Notes: a model not told the origin generated them from the sequence alone. Shown: positions 44,566-53,668, counted from the stretch's first letter. The stretch: DNA of 64,000 bases from Brachyspira innocens ATCC 29796 (GCF_000384655.1 NZ_ARQI01000121.1:1-64000), one strand, 5' to 3'. Translations and numbers: made by a program.

Positions 44566-44808
44566 AAATTATTGTATAGCAAAATGAGAGTTCAAGTATT
44601 TGGCGGTCTCGAACTCCCTGTTTGCTTAGTTGATACCATATAATTTGATAAGAATATAATTATTGGCGTGATTATATTCTTATATAGGATTTAATGGTAT
44701 TTTTGGCAACTTTATATAGTCATTAAAGATTGTCGGAATACCTTAAATTCTCTTTAATATTTTTTGCCAATTAGGCACGGATGCCTTTTTGAATAAATAT
44801 CATGGAGG
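44566..44808 (+). promoter_or_regulatory. Highly structured flaB leader with GGA hairpins
   Basis: A series of perfect inverted repeats: GAGTTC/GAACTC (44588, 44611); ATACCAT/ATGGTAT (44633-44639, 44694-44700) enclosing a 13-pair stem ATAAGAATATAAT with its inverse (44648-44660, 44671-44683); TTGGCAA/TTGCCAA (44703-44709, 44764-44770) enclosing ATTAAAGA/TCTTTAAT (44722-44729, 44751-44758); and AGGCA-CGGA-TGCCT then T5 (44773-44790). The last hairpin shows GGA in its loop 13 bases before a GGAGG Shine-Dalgarno, the two-site pattern of CsrA targets; it can also be read as a short terminator. Confidence 0.7.
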
Positions 44809-44814
44809 ATGACG

Positions 44815-45672
44815 ATGATCATCAATAACAACATTAGTGCTATAAATGCACAACGTACTTTAAAATTCAGAAACGTAGATCTTTCTAAAGACATGGCTGC
44901 TCTTTCTTCTGGAATGAGAATCAACAGAGCTGGTGATGATGCTTCTGGACTTGCTGTATCTGAAAAAATGCGTACTCAAATCCGCGGTTTACGTCAGGCT
45001 GAAAGAAACACTCAAGACGGTATATCTTTCATCCAAACTACTGAAGGTTACCTTCAAGAAAGCCAAGACATTTTACAAAGAATACGTGAATTGTCTGTAC
45101 AATCTGCTAACGGTATTTATACTGATGCTGACAGAATGCTTATTCAAGTTGAAGTTTCTCAATTAGTTGATGAAGTTAACCGTATTGCTAGCCAAGCTCA
45201 ATTCAATACTCTTAACATGTTAACTGGAAGATTTGCTAACCCTAACGAAGGCGGAGCTCCTGTTGCTTCTATGTGGTTTCATATGGGGGCAAACATGGAC
45301 GAAAGAAGAAGAGTTTATATAGGAACTATGACTGCTGCTGCTTTAGGTTTACAAACTGCTGAAGGTACTGGTATATCTATTTCTTCTATCGACAAAGCTA
45401 ACAGTGCTATAGGTATAGTTGATGAGGCTTTAATGAAAGTTTCTAAACAAAGATCTAATTTAGGTGCTTATCAAAACAGATTAGAGCTTACTGCTCAAGG
45501 CTTAATGATAGCTTATGAAAACACTGCAGCTTCTGAAAGCAGAATAAGAGATACTGATATGGCTGAAACTTCTGTTAAATTCGCTAAAGACCAAATATTA
45601 AGTCAGGCTAATTTAGCTATGTTGGCTCAAGCTAATACTATGAACCAAGGTGCTTTACGTTTGATTCAATAA
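44815..45672 (+). CDS. flaB: Flagellar core filament protein (flagellin) FlaB
   Basis: About 285 residues from [18 protein letters not shown]. Start at 44815 rather than 44809, because GGAGG (44804-44808) then has a 6-base spacer. N-terminal D0/D1 coiled coil includes [21 protein letters not shown]-terminal D1/D0 has the matching helices ending [16 protein letters not shown]. The variable D2/D3 domain is almost absent (short [17 protein letters not shown] middle), as in periplasmic spirochaete flagellins, which are built of FlaB cores with an FlaA sheath. C-ending codons are more frequent than in the neighbours, fitting high expression. Which FlaB paralogue this is cannot be fixed here. Confidence 0.95.
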   Translation: MIINNNISAINAQRTLKFRNVDLSKDMAALSSGMRINRAGDDASGLAVSEKMRTQIRGLRQAERNTQDGISFIQTTEGYLQESQDILQRIRELSVQSANGIYTDADRMLIQVEVSQLVDEVNRIASQAQFNTLNMLTGRFANPNEGGAPVASMWFHMGANMDERRRVYIGTMTAAALGLQTAEGTGISISSIDKANSAIGIVDEALMKVSKQRSNLGAYQNRLELTAQGLMIAYENTAASESRIRDTDMAETSVKFAKDQILSQANLAMLAQANTMNQGALRLIQ

Positions 45673-45704
45673 TTAATTAAAGTACGTTTATAGCAAACTA
45701 ATTT

Positions 45705-45750
45705 AAAAATAGCTGGTCTCATTAATTTTAATGGGACTGGCTATTTTTTT
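45705..45750 (+). terminator. Terminator after flaB
   Basis: AAAAATAGCTGGTCTCATTA (45705-45724) and its near-perfect inverse at 45729-45750, about 18 pairs with a four-base loop, ending in T7. An unusually long, strong terminator, in line with a highly transcribed gene. Confidence 0.9.
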
Positions 45751-45763
45751 ATAATCTAATTAC

Positions 45764-46088
45764 AACCCCTCCCTTTAAAATCAGATGTTTTAATTTTTTA
45801 TTATAGCTTTATTAATATTTAAAGCTATAACTATTAAAAGTACGCCCGCCCAAGCGTTTTATAAATTTATTGTTTCCCTTCCCCGCACGTTTAATTAAAT
45901 TTTGAATATTAATAAAATTTGTATTTTTTATTTTATTTATATTTTATTAATTTTTTTCTACGTGCGGGTAGAATAGACTATAATATTTCAATAAAGCTAG
46001 GGTGGGTGCCTTAAATAACAGATGAAACTACAAAATATAGTGAGTATTAAAATTGCAGTATGAATTATAAATTTTAAAGGGCGGGGGT
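45764..46088. repeat. Family C element: three concentric inverted repeats
   Basis: Outer pair ACCCCTCCCTTTAAAAT (45764-) and ATTTTAAAGGGCGGGGGT (46071-46088); middle pair ACGCCCGCCCAAGCGTTTT (45842-) and AAAGCTAGGGTGGGTGCCTT (45993-46012); inner pair CCCCGCACGTTTAA (45881-) and TACGTGCGGGTAGA (45959-45972). The arms are GC-rich islands in AT-rich filler. It lies between the convergent flaB and the DUF285 genes. No coding content. Confidence 0.8.
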
Positions 46089-46106
46089 AAAATAAAATCT
46101 TATTTT

Positions 46107-47948
46107 TTAATTTTCTATATACCAAGAAGGTTCATGTTTTTCTACAAGTGAATCTGAAAAAGCATATTTCATATTAATCTCATTTGACAATTTCCAAGAC
46201 TCTAAATCCTGATTAAAATTTGAGCAGTTATAAAATGCAAACGATATATTTTTAATATTAGATAGATTCCATTTATCTAAAGGCTGATTAAAGTTTGAAG
46301 CACTATGAAACATTCCATTTATAGATTCAATATTACTCATATCCCAATCATTTAAAGGCTGATTAAAACTCTTAGCATCTTTAAACATAGCATCGGCATA
46401 TTTTACTTTGCTTACATTCCATTTAGAAATATCCTGATTAAAAGAATACGCACTTTTAAACATAAAGCTCATTATTTCTACATTAGATGTATTCCATCTG
46501 CTTAAATCACCATCAAAACTAACACAATCTGAAAACATAAAACTCATATACTTGACATTAGAAACGTCCCAATTATTAAGAGGCTGATTGAATCTAGTAC
46601 ACCCTGAAAACATATATTCCATATTAATAACATTAGATACATTCCAATTCTCTATATTATGATTAAAATATATAGCTCCTTTAAATATGTTATGCATATC
46701 TTTTACGTTTGAAGTGTCCCAAGTTTCAATACCGTCAAATTTTTTAAGTTTTGAGTTCTGAAACAATCCAGACATGTCAGTTATTAAGCTAGTATCTATT
46801 TTATTAAATTTTATTTTTTCTTTTATTAATTTTAATAATTCTATTTTATCTTTAGGTTTATATTTTTCATTTTCTTTTAATTTGATATTATTAGCCTTTA
46901 ATTTTTTATATTCTTTTATAATATCTTCTTTATTATCAATGAGTTCCTTTAATTCATCATAATAAGTATTTTCAAGTTTTTTAATAAAATCTTTAAGTTT
47001 ATTATATTTTAGAACTTCTTTATACACTTCTTTTATATCGCAGTTTTCAAGCATTAATAAAAGTTTTTTTCTATCACTTCCTTTGGAAAGAAAATAAATA
47101 TTTAATATAGACTTCACATTTTTAAAAGAAGAAGCACCCGAAAAAAACTCCCTAATAAAACAAGCTTCATTAATAATCCAATTTTCTATAGAATGATTAA
47201 AACTCTCAGCACCACTAAACATATATGACATACTAATTGCATTAAAAACATTCCAGTTTCCAATATCCTGATTAAAACTTTTAGCATTAAAAAACATATA
47301 GTTCATATATAAAACATTAGAAGTATCCCATTTATCAAGCGGCTGATTAAAGTTATAAGCATTCTCAAACATACCAAGCATTTTTTCTGTTTTGCTGACA
47401 TTCCAATTATTAAGAGCCTGATTAAAATTATAAGCCTTTGAAAACATACTTTGCATATTTTCTACATTAGAGGTATCCCAATTATTTAAATCCTGATTGA
47501 AATTTACAGCTTTATAAAACATACATCTCATACTGATAACTTTAGAAGTATCCCATTTATCTAAAGGCTGATTAAAATTTTTGGCTTCAGAAAACATAAA
47601 TTCCATATTTGTTACATTAGATACATTCCAATCATTTAATGGCTGATTAAAGTTTTTAGCACTTGCAAATATCCCGAACATATTAGTAACTTTTGAAACA
47701 TTCCAATTATTTATATTTGAATTAAAGTTTACAGCCCCCATAAACATATCTGACATATCTGTAACATTAGATGTATTCCAAATTTCAATTCCATCAAAAT
47801 TTTCTCTCTTACTATTTTCAAATAATCTGCTCATATCAGTAATTAAACTTGTATCAATACTTCCAAGATTAATGCTTTCATCCTTAACTAATTTTTTTAA
47901 TTCTTCTTTATTTTTTGGTTTAAATCGTTTTTCCATTTTCTTATCCAT
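46107..47948 (-). CDS. DUF285 repeat protein, two solenoid modules
   Basis: 613 residues, about 17 repeats of roughly 25 residues of the type FNQPLDNWNVSNVKDMSSMF (DUF285, bacterial surface 26-residue repeat). Two modules, each opened by a cap (KPKNKEELKKLVKDESINLG then DTSLITDMS; second cap near residue 365) and the protein closing with PSWYIEN. A charged helical linker (about 275-365, ending in ELKELIDNKEDIIKEYKKL) joins them. No signal peptide or lipobox is seen, although the family is usually called surface-exposed. The ribosome site is weak; the upstream bases belong to a direct repeat at 47948-48048. Confidence 0.88.
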   Translation of the reverse strand: MDKKMEKRFKPKNKEELKKLVKDESINLGSIDTSLITDMSRLFENSKRENFDGIEIWNTSNVTDMSDMFMGAVNFNSNINNWNVSKVTNMFGIFASAKNFNQPLNDWNVSNVTNMEFMFSEAKNFNQPLDKWDTSKVISMRCMFYKAVNFNQDLNNWDTSNVENMQSMFSKAYNFNQALNNWNVSKTEKMLGMFENAYNFNQPLDKWDTSNVLYMNYMFFNAKSFNQDIGNWNVFNAISMSYMFSGAESFNHSIENWIINEACFIREFFSGASSFKNVKSILNIYFLSKGSDRKKLLLMLENCDIKEVYKEVLKYNKLKDFIKKLENTYYDELKELIDNKEDIIKEYKKLKANNIKLKENEKYKPKDKIELLKLIKEKIKFNKIDTSLITDMSGLFQNSKLKKFDGIETWDTSNVKDMHNIFKGAIYFNHNIENWNVSNVINMEYMFSGCTRFNQPLNNWDVSNVKYMSFMFSDCVSFDGDLSRWNTSNVEIMSFMFKSAYSFNQDISKWNVSKVKYADAMFKDAKSFNQPLNDWDMSNIESINGMFHSASNFNQPLDKWNLSNIKNISFAFYNCSNFNQDLESWKLSNEINMKYAFSDSLVEKHEPSWYIEN

Positions 47949-48048
47949 TATTGTTATATTCGCCTACGCTATTAATATCTAATAACTTTTCAGTTATTAG
48001 ATGCTTCGGCTCATTCGTTATTGTTATATTCGCCTACGCTATTAATAT
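47948..48048. repeat. 31-base direct repeat around a hairpin upstream of a DUF285 gene
   Basis: TTATTGTTATATTCGCCTAC then GCTATTAATAT occurs exactly at 47948-47978 and 48018-48048. Between the copies a perfect palindrome CTAATAAC/GTTATTAG (47979-47986, 47993-48000) forms a hairpin. The left copy touches the ATG of the minus-strand gene at 47948, the right copy ends 8 bases before the stop of the upstream gene. Confidence 0.75.
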
Positions 48049-48056
48049 GTAATTTA

Positions 48057-50393
48057 TTATTGTACCAAATTTTCAAGCATCAATATAGAACCAAACATAA
48101 ATCTATCAACTAAATCTTTATTATTTTCTGATATATTTAATATTTTTAATACTATTTCTATCATATCTCCAAAGTCAGCATTATCTCTGCTAATACCATT
48201 TGTTGATATATCTAATACTAAACCGCTTACTTTCTCTTCAAATTTATATCCATCTATTGTGTAATAATCTTCATAATATTCATTAAAAGGATATTTATTA
48301 ACAAAATTTTTTAACTTAGATAATTTATATTCACCATTATATGAATAAAATTCTTTTTCTAAATCATCAATAACTCTTAATTGATTAATAGGCTGAACAA
48401 TCTCATAATCTGATAATTGTTTTTTCCATTTTTCTATAATATCATTATCCATTTCTTTTACATATGCTAAACTAATATAATTATTTTCATTGATTTTTAC
48501 TTCATTATCATTATAATCAGTAAAACTTCCATCAGTTAAATATCTGAATGTTGTTATAAAATTATTTTCATCATATAAGTTCCAAATTAATTTAACAGCA
48601 TACACATTAAAAAAATAATTATCTATATAAACAGATTTCCAAAAATTATAAGAATATTTTCTTCCATTCATTAAAAGATATATCATTTTATATCTTTGAC
48701 TTTTTACAATATTTTTTATTTCTTTTTTAATAAAAGTTATTTCTGATTTTAACTCTTTAGAAAAAGTTTTAGGTGCTGTTTTTAATTCTTTATTATTATT
48801 CATAATATGAAGCTCCATATTATCATCAATAAAAAGTTTATATTCTTTATCTTCAGCATATACTATTCTCTCGCCATTCTTATCAAGATTAAAATCAGGA
48901 ACTAATAAATCATCTAATTCATATCTTTCAACTTTCATTCTATTAGCTATAGTTTCAAGTGCTAATTCGGCTGCATTTTTTATGCTTTCTATTTTTGATT
49001 TTAAAGATGTATCGCAAAGTAATTTTAATGCATATTTATTTTTATTTAAAGCTAAAATATAAACATAGTATGAACGAGGATAAAACTCTTTTTTTAAACT
49101 TTTTACATAATCTTCTACTATTTTACCATCTCCATATATACCGCAAATAATTCTCGAAGCTAATTTACTTCTGTCACTTAAAAATATTTCATAAGATACA
49201 TTTCTAAAACTTTCTATATCAAGCAAATTAATAATATCATCAATAATTTCTAATCTTACAACATTATCTTTCACTTTTAAATAACTTCCGTAAATAAATC
49301 TAATCATCTTTAAACTTATTTTTGTTTTTCTCTCTTTAGTAAAGATAGTATATTTATCATCTATAAATTTTATACTTTTATCAAATGACTTATCATAATT
49401 ATTATTAACATATTCTTCTGCCTCTTCAATATTTTGAAAAATTATTTTATTAGAATAATCTTCTATTTCATTTTTAAGTTCATTTTCAAAATCTTTTTCT
49501 AATCTTGAAACAAAAGAAATAATTTTTTTATTAATTGAATTTTTTAAAGTCTTATGCCACAATTTAACATCCACTTTTTGTAAATTTTCATCTTCATAAT
49601 ATTTATCATAAAATAAATAGCATAATAAATTAATAGGTTCTTTTTTAGAATATATTTCATCAAGCATTTCTTCTGGTAATATATAATCAATATCTTCTTT
49701 TATATTATCAAAATTCCATTTATAAGGAATTATTTTAAAACTATTAGCACGATTAAATATAAAACTAATACTTTTTACCTTGCTTATATCCCAATTATTT
49801 AAATCCTGATTAAAAGATGAAGCATTTGCAAACATAAAGCTCATATATTTTACGCTTTTTATATTCCAATTACTTATATTTTGATTAAAGCTTGTACATC
49901 CATTAAACATAGAATTCATATTTGTTACTTTTGAAACATTCCAATTACTAATGTCTTGATTAAATAAACTGCATTCTTTAAACATAGAGCTCATACTCTC
50001 AACATTAGAAGTGTCCCAGTTATTTAGAGGCTGATTAAATTTAACACAGCCGTCAAAAATTCTTGTCATATCTTTTACTTTATTAATATTCCAGCTATTT
50101 AAAGGCTGATTAAAGTTAATACATTTAGAGAATAAACAAGACATATCTGTAACTTTAGAAGTATCCCAACTATTTAGAGGCTGATTAAACTCTCTGCATT
50201 CTTTAAACATACTGCTCATATTTTTAACATTAGACACGTCCCAAGTTTCTATACCTGAGAAATCTTCTCTTTCACTGCTTCTAAATAATTCGCTCATATC
50301 AGTAATTAAACCAGTATCAATACTGCCAAGATTTATATTTTCATCTTCTACTAATTTTTTTAATTCTTCTTTTGTTTGAGGTTTGTATTTCAT
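48057..50393 (-). CDS. DUF285 repeat module fused to a DUF4132-type domain
   Basis: 778 residues. Residues about 1-215 are the cap (KPQTKEELKKLVEDENINLG) and seven DUF285 repeats. A helical stretch follows, and from about 320 the sequence reads as a DUF4132 protein: HEAT-like helices, ERYELDDLLVPDFNLDKNGE, a LLMNGRKYSYNFWKSVYIDN segment, KLIWNLYDENNFITTFRYLT and KKQLSDYEIVQPINQL. DUF4132 domains, often with WGR domains, are of unknown function. No signal peptide, so a cytoplasmic protein is expected. AAGGAAA precedes ATG. This is the middle gene of three DUF285 genes. Confidence 0.82.
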   Translation of the reverse strand: MKYKPQTKEELKKLVEDENINLGSIDTGLITDMSELFRSSEREDFSGIETWDVSNVKNMSSMFKECREFNQPLNSWDTSKVTDMSCLFSKCINFNQPLNSWNINKVKDMTRIFDGCVKFNQPLNNWDTSNVESMSSMFKECSLFNQDISNWNVSKVTNMNSMFNGCTSFNQNISNWNIKSVKYMSFMFANASSFNQDLNNWDISKVKSISFIFNRANSFKIIPYKWNFDNIKEDIDYILPEEMLDEIYSKKEPINLLCYLFYDKYYEDENLQKVDVKLWHKTLKNSINKKIISFVSRLEKDFENELKNEIEDYSNKIIFQNIEEAEEYVNNNYDKSFDKSIKFIDDKYTIFTKERKTKISLKMIRFIYGSYLKVKDNVVRLEIIDDIINLLDIESFRNVSYEIFLSDRSKLASRIICGIYGDGKIVEDYVKSLKKEFYPRSYYVYILALNKNKYALKLLCDTSLKSKIESIKNAAELALETIANRMKVERYELDDLLVPDFNLDKNGERIVYAEDKEYKLFIDDNMELHIMNNNKELKTAPKTFSKELKSEITFIKKEIKNIVKSQRYKMIYLLMNGRKYSYNFWKSVYIDNYFFNVYAVKLIWNLYDENNFITTFRYLTDGSFTDYNDNEVKINENNYISLAYVKEMDNDIIEKWKKQLSDYEIVQPINQLRVIDDLEKEFYSYNGEYKLSKLKNFVNKYPFNEYYEDYYTIDGYKFEEKVSGLVLDISTNGISRDNADFGDMIEIVLKILNISENNKDLVDRFMFGSILMLENLVQ

Positions 50394-50648
50394 TGTTATG
50401 TTTCCTTAACATTTTTTATAATTCTATATTCTTTTATATATTTTTCAATTTTAAAACTATATAACGAATAAATTTTGTATAAAGTTTTTAATACAATAAC
50501 AAAGATAGATTATTGTACATCATTTCAATTATATCATTTGTTTTTTTTAAGCTTTGGCAAAAAAAGTTGATATAATATTTAATTAGTTCATTTTATATAT
50601 ATAATTTTAATAAAGTTAAAAAATTATTATATTAAAACTTAATAAAAA

Positions 50649-52658
50649 TTAATCTTTATACCAAGAAGGAGTATTATTTTTCATTGCTGAGTTATCAAAC
50701 ATATCTCTCATACGATTAGGCTCTGCTTTGGATACATTCCAAGATTCTAAATTCTGATTAAAACTTTCAGCTTCATAAAATACAGAGTTCATATATTCTA
50801 CATTGGAAACGTCCCAATTATCTAAAGGCTGATTAAATGATGAAGCATAACGAAACATTGTACTAATACTTATAACATTAGAAACATTCCAATTATTAAG
50901 AGGCTGATTAAAACTTCTAGCATTATCAAACATCATTGACATATCTTTAACATTACTTACATTCCAATTATCTAAAGGCTGATTGAAACTAGAAAATTTA
51001 AACATAGCTTTCATATTAATAACATTAGATACATTCCACTTGTCTAAAGCACTATTAAAATTAACAGCTCCTTGAAACATGCTGCCCATATTTTCTACAT
51101 TATATACGTCCCAATCATTAATATTTTGATTAAAGCTTTCAGCATAATAAAACATTGATGACATATCTTTTACATTAGAAACATTCCATTTGTCTAAAGG
51201 CTGATTAAAACTTTCACAATTAGCAAACATAGCTCTCATATCAGAAACTTTAGATACATTCCAATCATTAAGAGGATTATCAAATTTTTTACATTTTTTA
51301 AACATAGAACTTATATTCTCAACTTTTGAAACGTCCCAGCTTTCAATATTATGATTAAAAGCTAATGCTCCTTCAAACATACTTTCCATATTTACTACAT
51401 TAGATACATTCCAAGTTTCTATACCGTCAAACTTTTTTAATTTAGAATCTTTAAAAAGATTGCTCATATCTGTTATTAAGCTAGTATCTATTTTATCAAG
51501 TTTTGTTTTATCTGCTATTAGTTTTATCAATTCATTTTTATTTTTTGGCTTATGCATTTTAGTTTGTTTACTATATTTTTTATCTTTTTTGGTTTCTGAT
51601 TTCTTTTCTGATTTTTCTAATTCTTTATACTCTTTTATAATATCTTCTTTACTGTCAATAAGCTCTTTTAATTCTTCATAATGAATATTTTCTATTTTTT
51701 TTAAAACTTCAGATACTGCTTTTTTATTGTATTTTAATCCTATTTTATAAACTTCTTTTATATCAAATTTATTTGTAATCTCTTCAATATTTTTTGTAGC
51801 AGATTTTGAGCTTTGAAAAGAATATATTTTTAAAACTAAATCTAATGAAACATTATTAAAAATTCTATCAAATTCTTTAACTTTTTTAAAATTCCAATTT
51901 TTAATATTATCAGGATTAAAAGATGAAGCATTAAAAAAAGCTTGATTCATATATTCTATTTTTTCTGTTTTCCAACTGTTTAAATCCTGATTAAATGAAG
52001 AGGCATTATAAAACATATTTACTATACTTTTTAAATTAGAAGTATTCCAATTATCTAAAGGCTGATTAAAATTAAAAGCTCTTTCAAACATATTATCCAT
52101 AAATTCTACATTGAAAATATCCCAGCTATTTAAAGGCTGATTAAACTTTGAAGCTCCAAAAAACATACCATTCATACAGTCAACTTTAGAAGTATCCCAA
52201 TTATCCAAAGGTTCATTAAACATTATACAGCCGTAAAACATTTCTCTCATACTTGTTACATTAGAAACGTCCCAGCTACTTATATTTTGATTAAAACTTT
52301 CAGCATTCTTAAACATCTCCATCATATACTGAACATTAGAAGTATCCCATTTATCTAAAGGCTGATTAAATGTTTTAGCACCGCAAAACATAGCAGACAT
52401 AACCGTAACATTAGATACATTCCAATCATTTATATTATGATTAAAATTAACTGCATTTTTAAACATACCGCTCATACTTGTTACATTAGAAATGTCCCAA
52501 GTTTCTATACCTGAAAAATCTTCTCTTATATTATTAAAAAATAAAGTACTCATATCAGTTATTAAACTCGTATCAATACTTCCAAGATTAATGCTTTCAT
52601 CCTGAACTAATTTTTTTAATTCTTCTTTAGTTTTTGGCTTAAATTGTTTTTCTGACAT
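50649..52658 (-). CDS. DUF285 repeat protein, two solenoid modules (largest repeat array)
   Basis: 669 residues from the ATG at 52658 (MSEKQFKPKTKEELKKLVQD), chosen because GGAG lies 9 bases upstream; an in-frame ATG 8 codons earlier lacks such a site. It has about 18 repeats in two modules, the second cap being MHKPKNKNELIKLIADKTKL then DTSLITDMS near residue 390, and a closing PSWYKD. The linker has the same ELKELIDSKEDIIKEYKEL motif as the 613-residue protein, followed by a Lys-rich hinge. No signal peptide. First gene of the three on the minus strand. Confidence 0.88.
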   Translation of the reverse strand: MSEKQFKPKTKEELKKLVQDESINLGSIDTSLITDMSTLFFNNIREDFSGIETWDISNVTSMSGMFKNAVNFNHNINDWNVSNVTVMSAMFCGAKTFNQPLDKWDTSNVQYMMEMFKNAESFNQNISSWDVSNVTSMREMFYGCIMFNEPLDNWDTSKVDCMNGMFFGASKFNQPLNSWDIFNVEFMDNMFERAFNFNQPLDNWNTSNLKSIVNMFYNASSFNQDLNSWKTEKIEYMNQAFFNASSFNPDNIKNWNFKKVKEFDRIFNNVSLDLVLKIYSFQSSKSATKNIEEITNKFDIKEVYKIGLKYNKKAVSEVLKKIENIHYEELKELIDSKEDIIKEYKELEKSEKKSETKKDKKYSKQTKMHKPKNKNELIKLIADKTKLDKIDTSLITDMSNLFKDSKLKKFDGIETWNVSNVVNMESMFEGALAFNHNIESWDVSKVENISSMFKKCKKFDNPLNDWNVSKVSDMRAMFANCESFNQPLDKWNVSNVKDMSSMFYYAESFNQNINDWDVYNVENMGSMFQGAVNFNSALDKWNVSNVINMKAMFKFSSFNQPLDNWNVSNVKDMSMMFDNARSFNQPLNNWNVSNVISISTMFRYASSFNQPLDNWDVSNVEYMNSVFYEAESFNQNLESWNVSKAEPNRMRDMFDNSAMKNNTPSWYKD

Positions 52659-52974
52659 AATAATATCTCCACTTAAAATCAATTTAAATATTTATTAATA
52701 TGAAAAATAAAATTTTTAATAAAAAAATCTTGCTCCTATAAAAAACAGTAGAATTATACACTATAAAAAAAGAAATGTAAATATATACATTATTCTTTAT
52801 ATTTGATTATTCTAAAATTATTTATATAGTGTTTATTAAATTTATAATCTTTATGTATGTAAAATATATTGTCAGAGATGCATATATAGTGAGCATTAAA
52901 GCTAAAATAATATTGAAAAAAATATAAGTTGTATTTATACTAGTTTAATAAATATAATAAATGAGGGATTTTTT

Positions 52975-53607
52975 ATGACAGTTCAGGAAGAATATTTTCA
53001 AAGATTATCTTTAGTTTTAAAAGAAAAGTTTAATAAAAAAGGCTTTGCTTTTGACAGTTTCAGTAGTAAGGAAGAGGCAAAGAAATTTGTATTATCTCTT
53101 ATAAAAGAGAATGATACTATTACATTCGGCGGAAGCACATCAGTTAATCAAATGGGCATATTAGAAGATTTGAAAAACTATAAAAATTTTGTTGATAGAA
53201 ATAATAAAGAATTAAAATCAGAAGCAGAGATAAAAGCATTTACAAGCGATGTTTATTTATGTTCGGCTAATGCTGTAACAAAGAATGGTGATATAGTATC
53301 TACAGATGGAGGCGGAAACAGAGTTGCTGCTACTATTTATGGACCTAAAAAAGTATTTTTGATTGTAGGAAGAAATAAAGTTTGTAATACTGTAGAAGAA
53401 GCTGTAAAAAGAGTAAGAAGTATTGCGGCAGGAGAAAACTCTGTAAGATTTAAAGTAGATAATCCTTGCTGCAGAGGTGATATGATTTGCGATGAGGAAA
53501 AATGCGATATAGAAAATAGATTATGTTCATATACTATTATAGTTAATAAATGCCATATAAAGGACAGAATACATATAATATTTATAGATGAGGAATTAGG
53601 ATTTTAG
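52975..53607 (+). CDS. LUD-domain protein (LutC/YkgG-like)
   Basis: 210 residues. LUD fold with TITFGGSTSVNQMGI near 60, YLCSANAVTKNGDIVSTDGG then GNRVAATIYGP near 110, the VGRNKVCNTVEEAVKRVRSI segment and a C-terminal cysteine cluster NPCCRGDMICDEEKCDIENR then LC. Related proteins act in lactate oxidation complexes with iron-sulfur partners (LutA/LutB), but none is adjacent, as with many stand-alone LUD genes in anaerobes. TGAGGG lies 6-11 bases before ATG. Single gene with a strong terminator. Confidence 0.9.
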   Translation: MTVQEEYFQRLSLVLKEKFNKKGFAFDSFSSKEEAKKFVLSLIKENDTITFGGSTSVNQMGILEDLKNYKNFVDRNNKELKSEAEIKAFTSDVYLCSANAVTKNGDIVSTDGGGNRVAATIYGPKKVFLIVGRNKVCNTVEEAVKRVRSIAAGENSVRFKVDNPCCRGDMICDEEKCDIENRLCSYTIIVNKCHIKDRIHIIFIDEELGF

Positions 53608-53627
53608 TTTTGTTACTTTTATAATTA

Positions 53628-53668
53628 AAAAAATCAGCAGGCATTTATATTTGTCTGCTGATTTTTTT
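53628..53668 (+). terminator. Terminator after the LUD gene
   Basis: AAAAATCAGCAGGCA and TGTCTGCTGATTTTT form a stem of about 14 pairs followed by T7. Confidence 0.88.

Noticed and set aside
45764-46088. Bidirectional terminator between convergent flaB and DUF285 genes
   Set aside because: flaB already has its own terminator at 45705-45750, and the 325-base concentric layout recurs where no convergent genes exist.
46107-52658. Regular short repeats resembling a CRISPR array
   Set aside because: The periodicity of about 75 bases is the coding repeat of DUF285 modules; there are no constant-length spacers and no cas genes.
52975-53607. Complete lactate-utilisation operon around the LUD gene
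   Set aside because: No LutA or LutB iron-sulfur partner lies next to it, so only the LUD domain is called.
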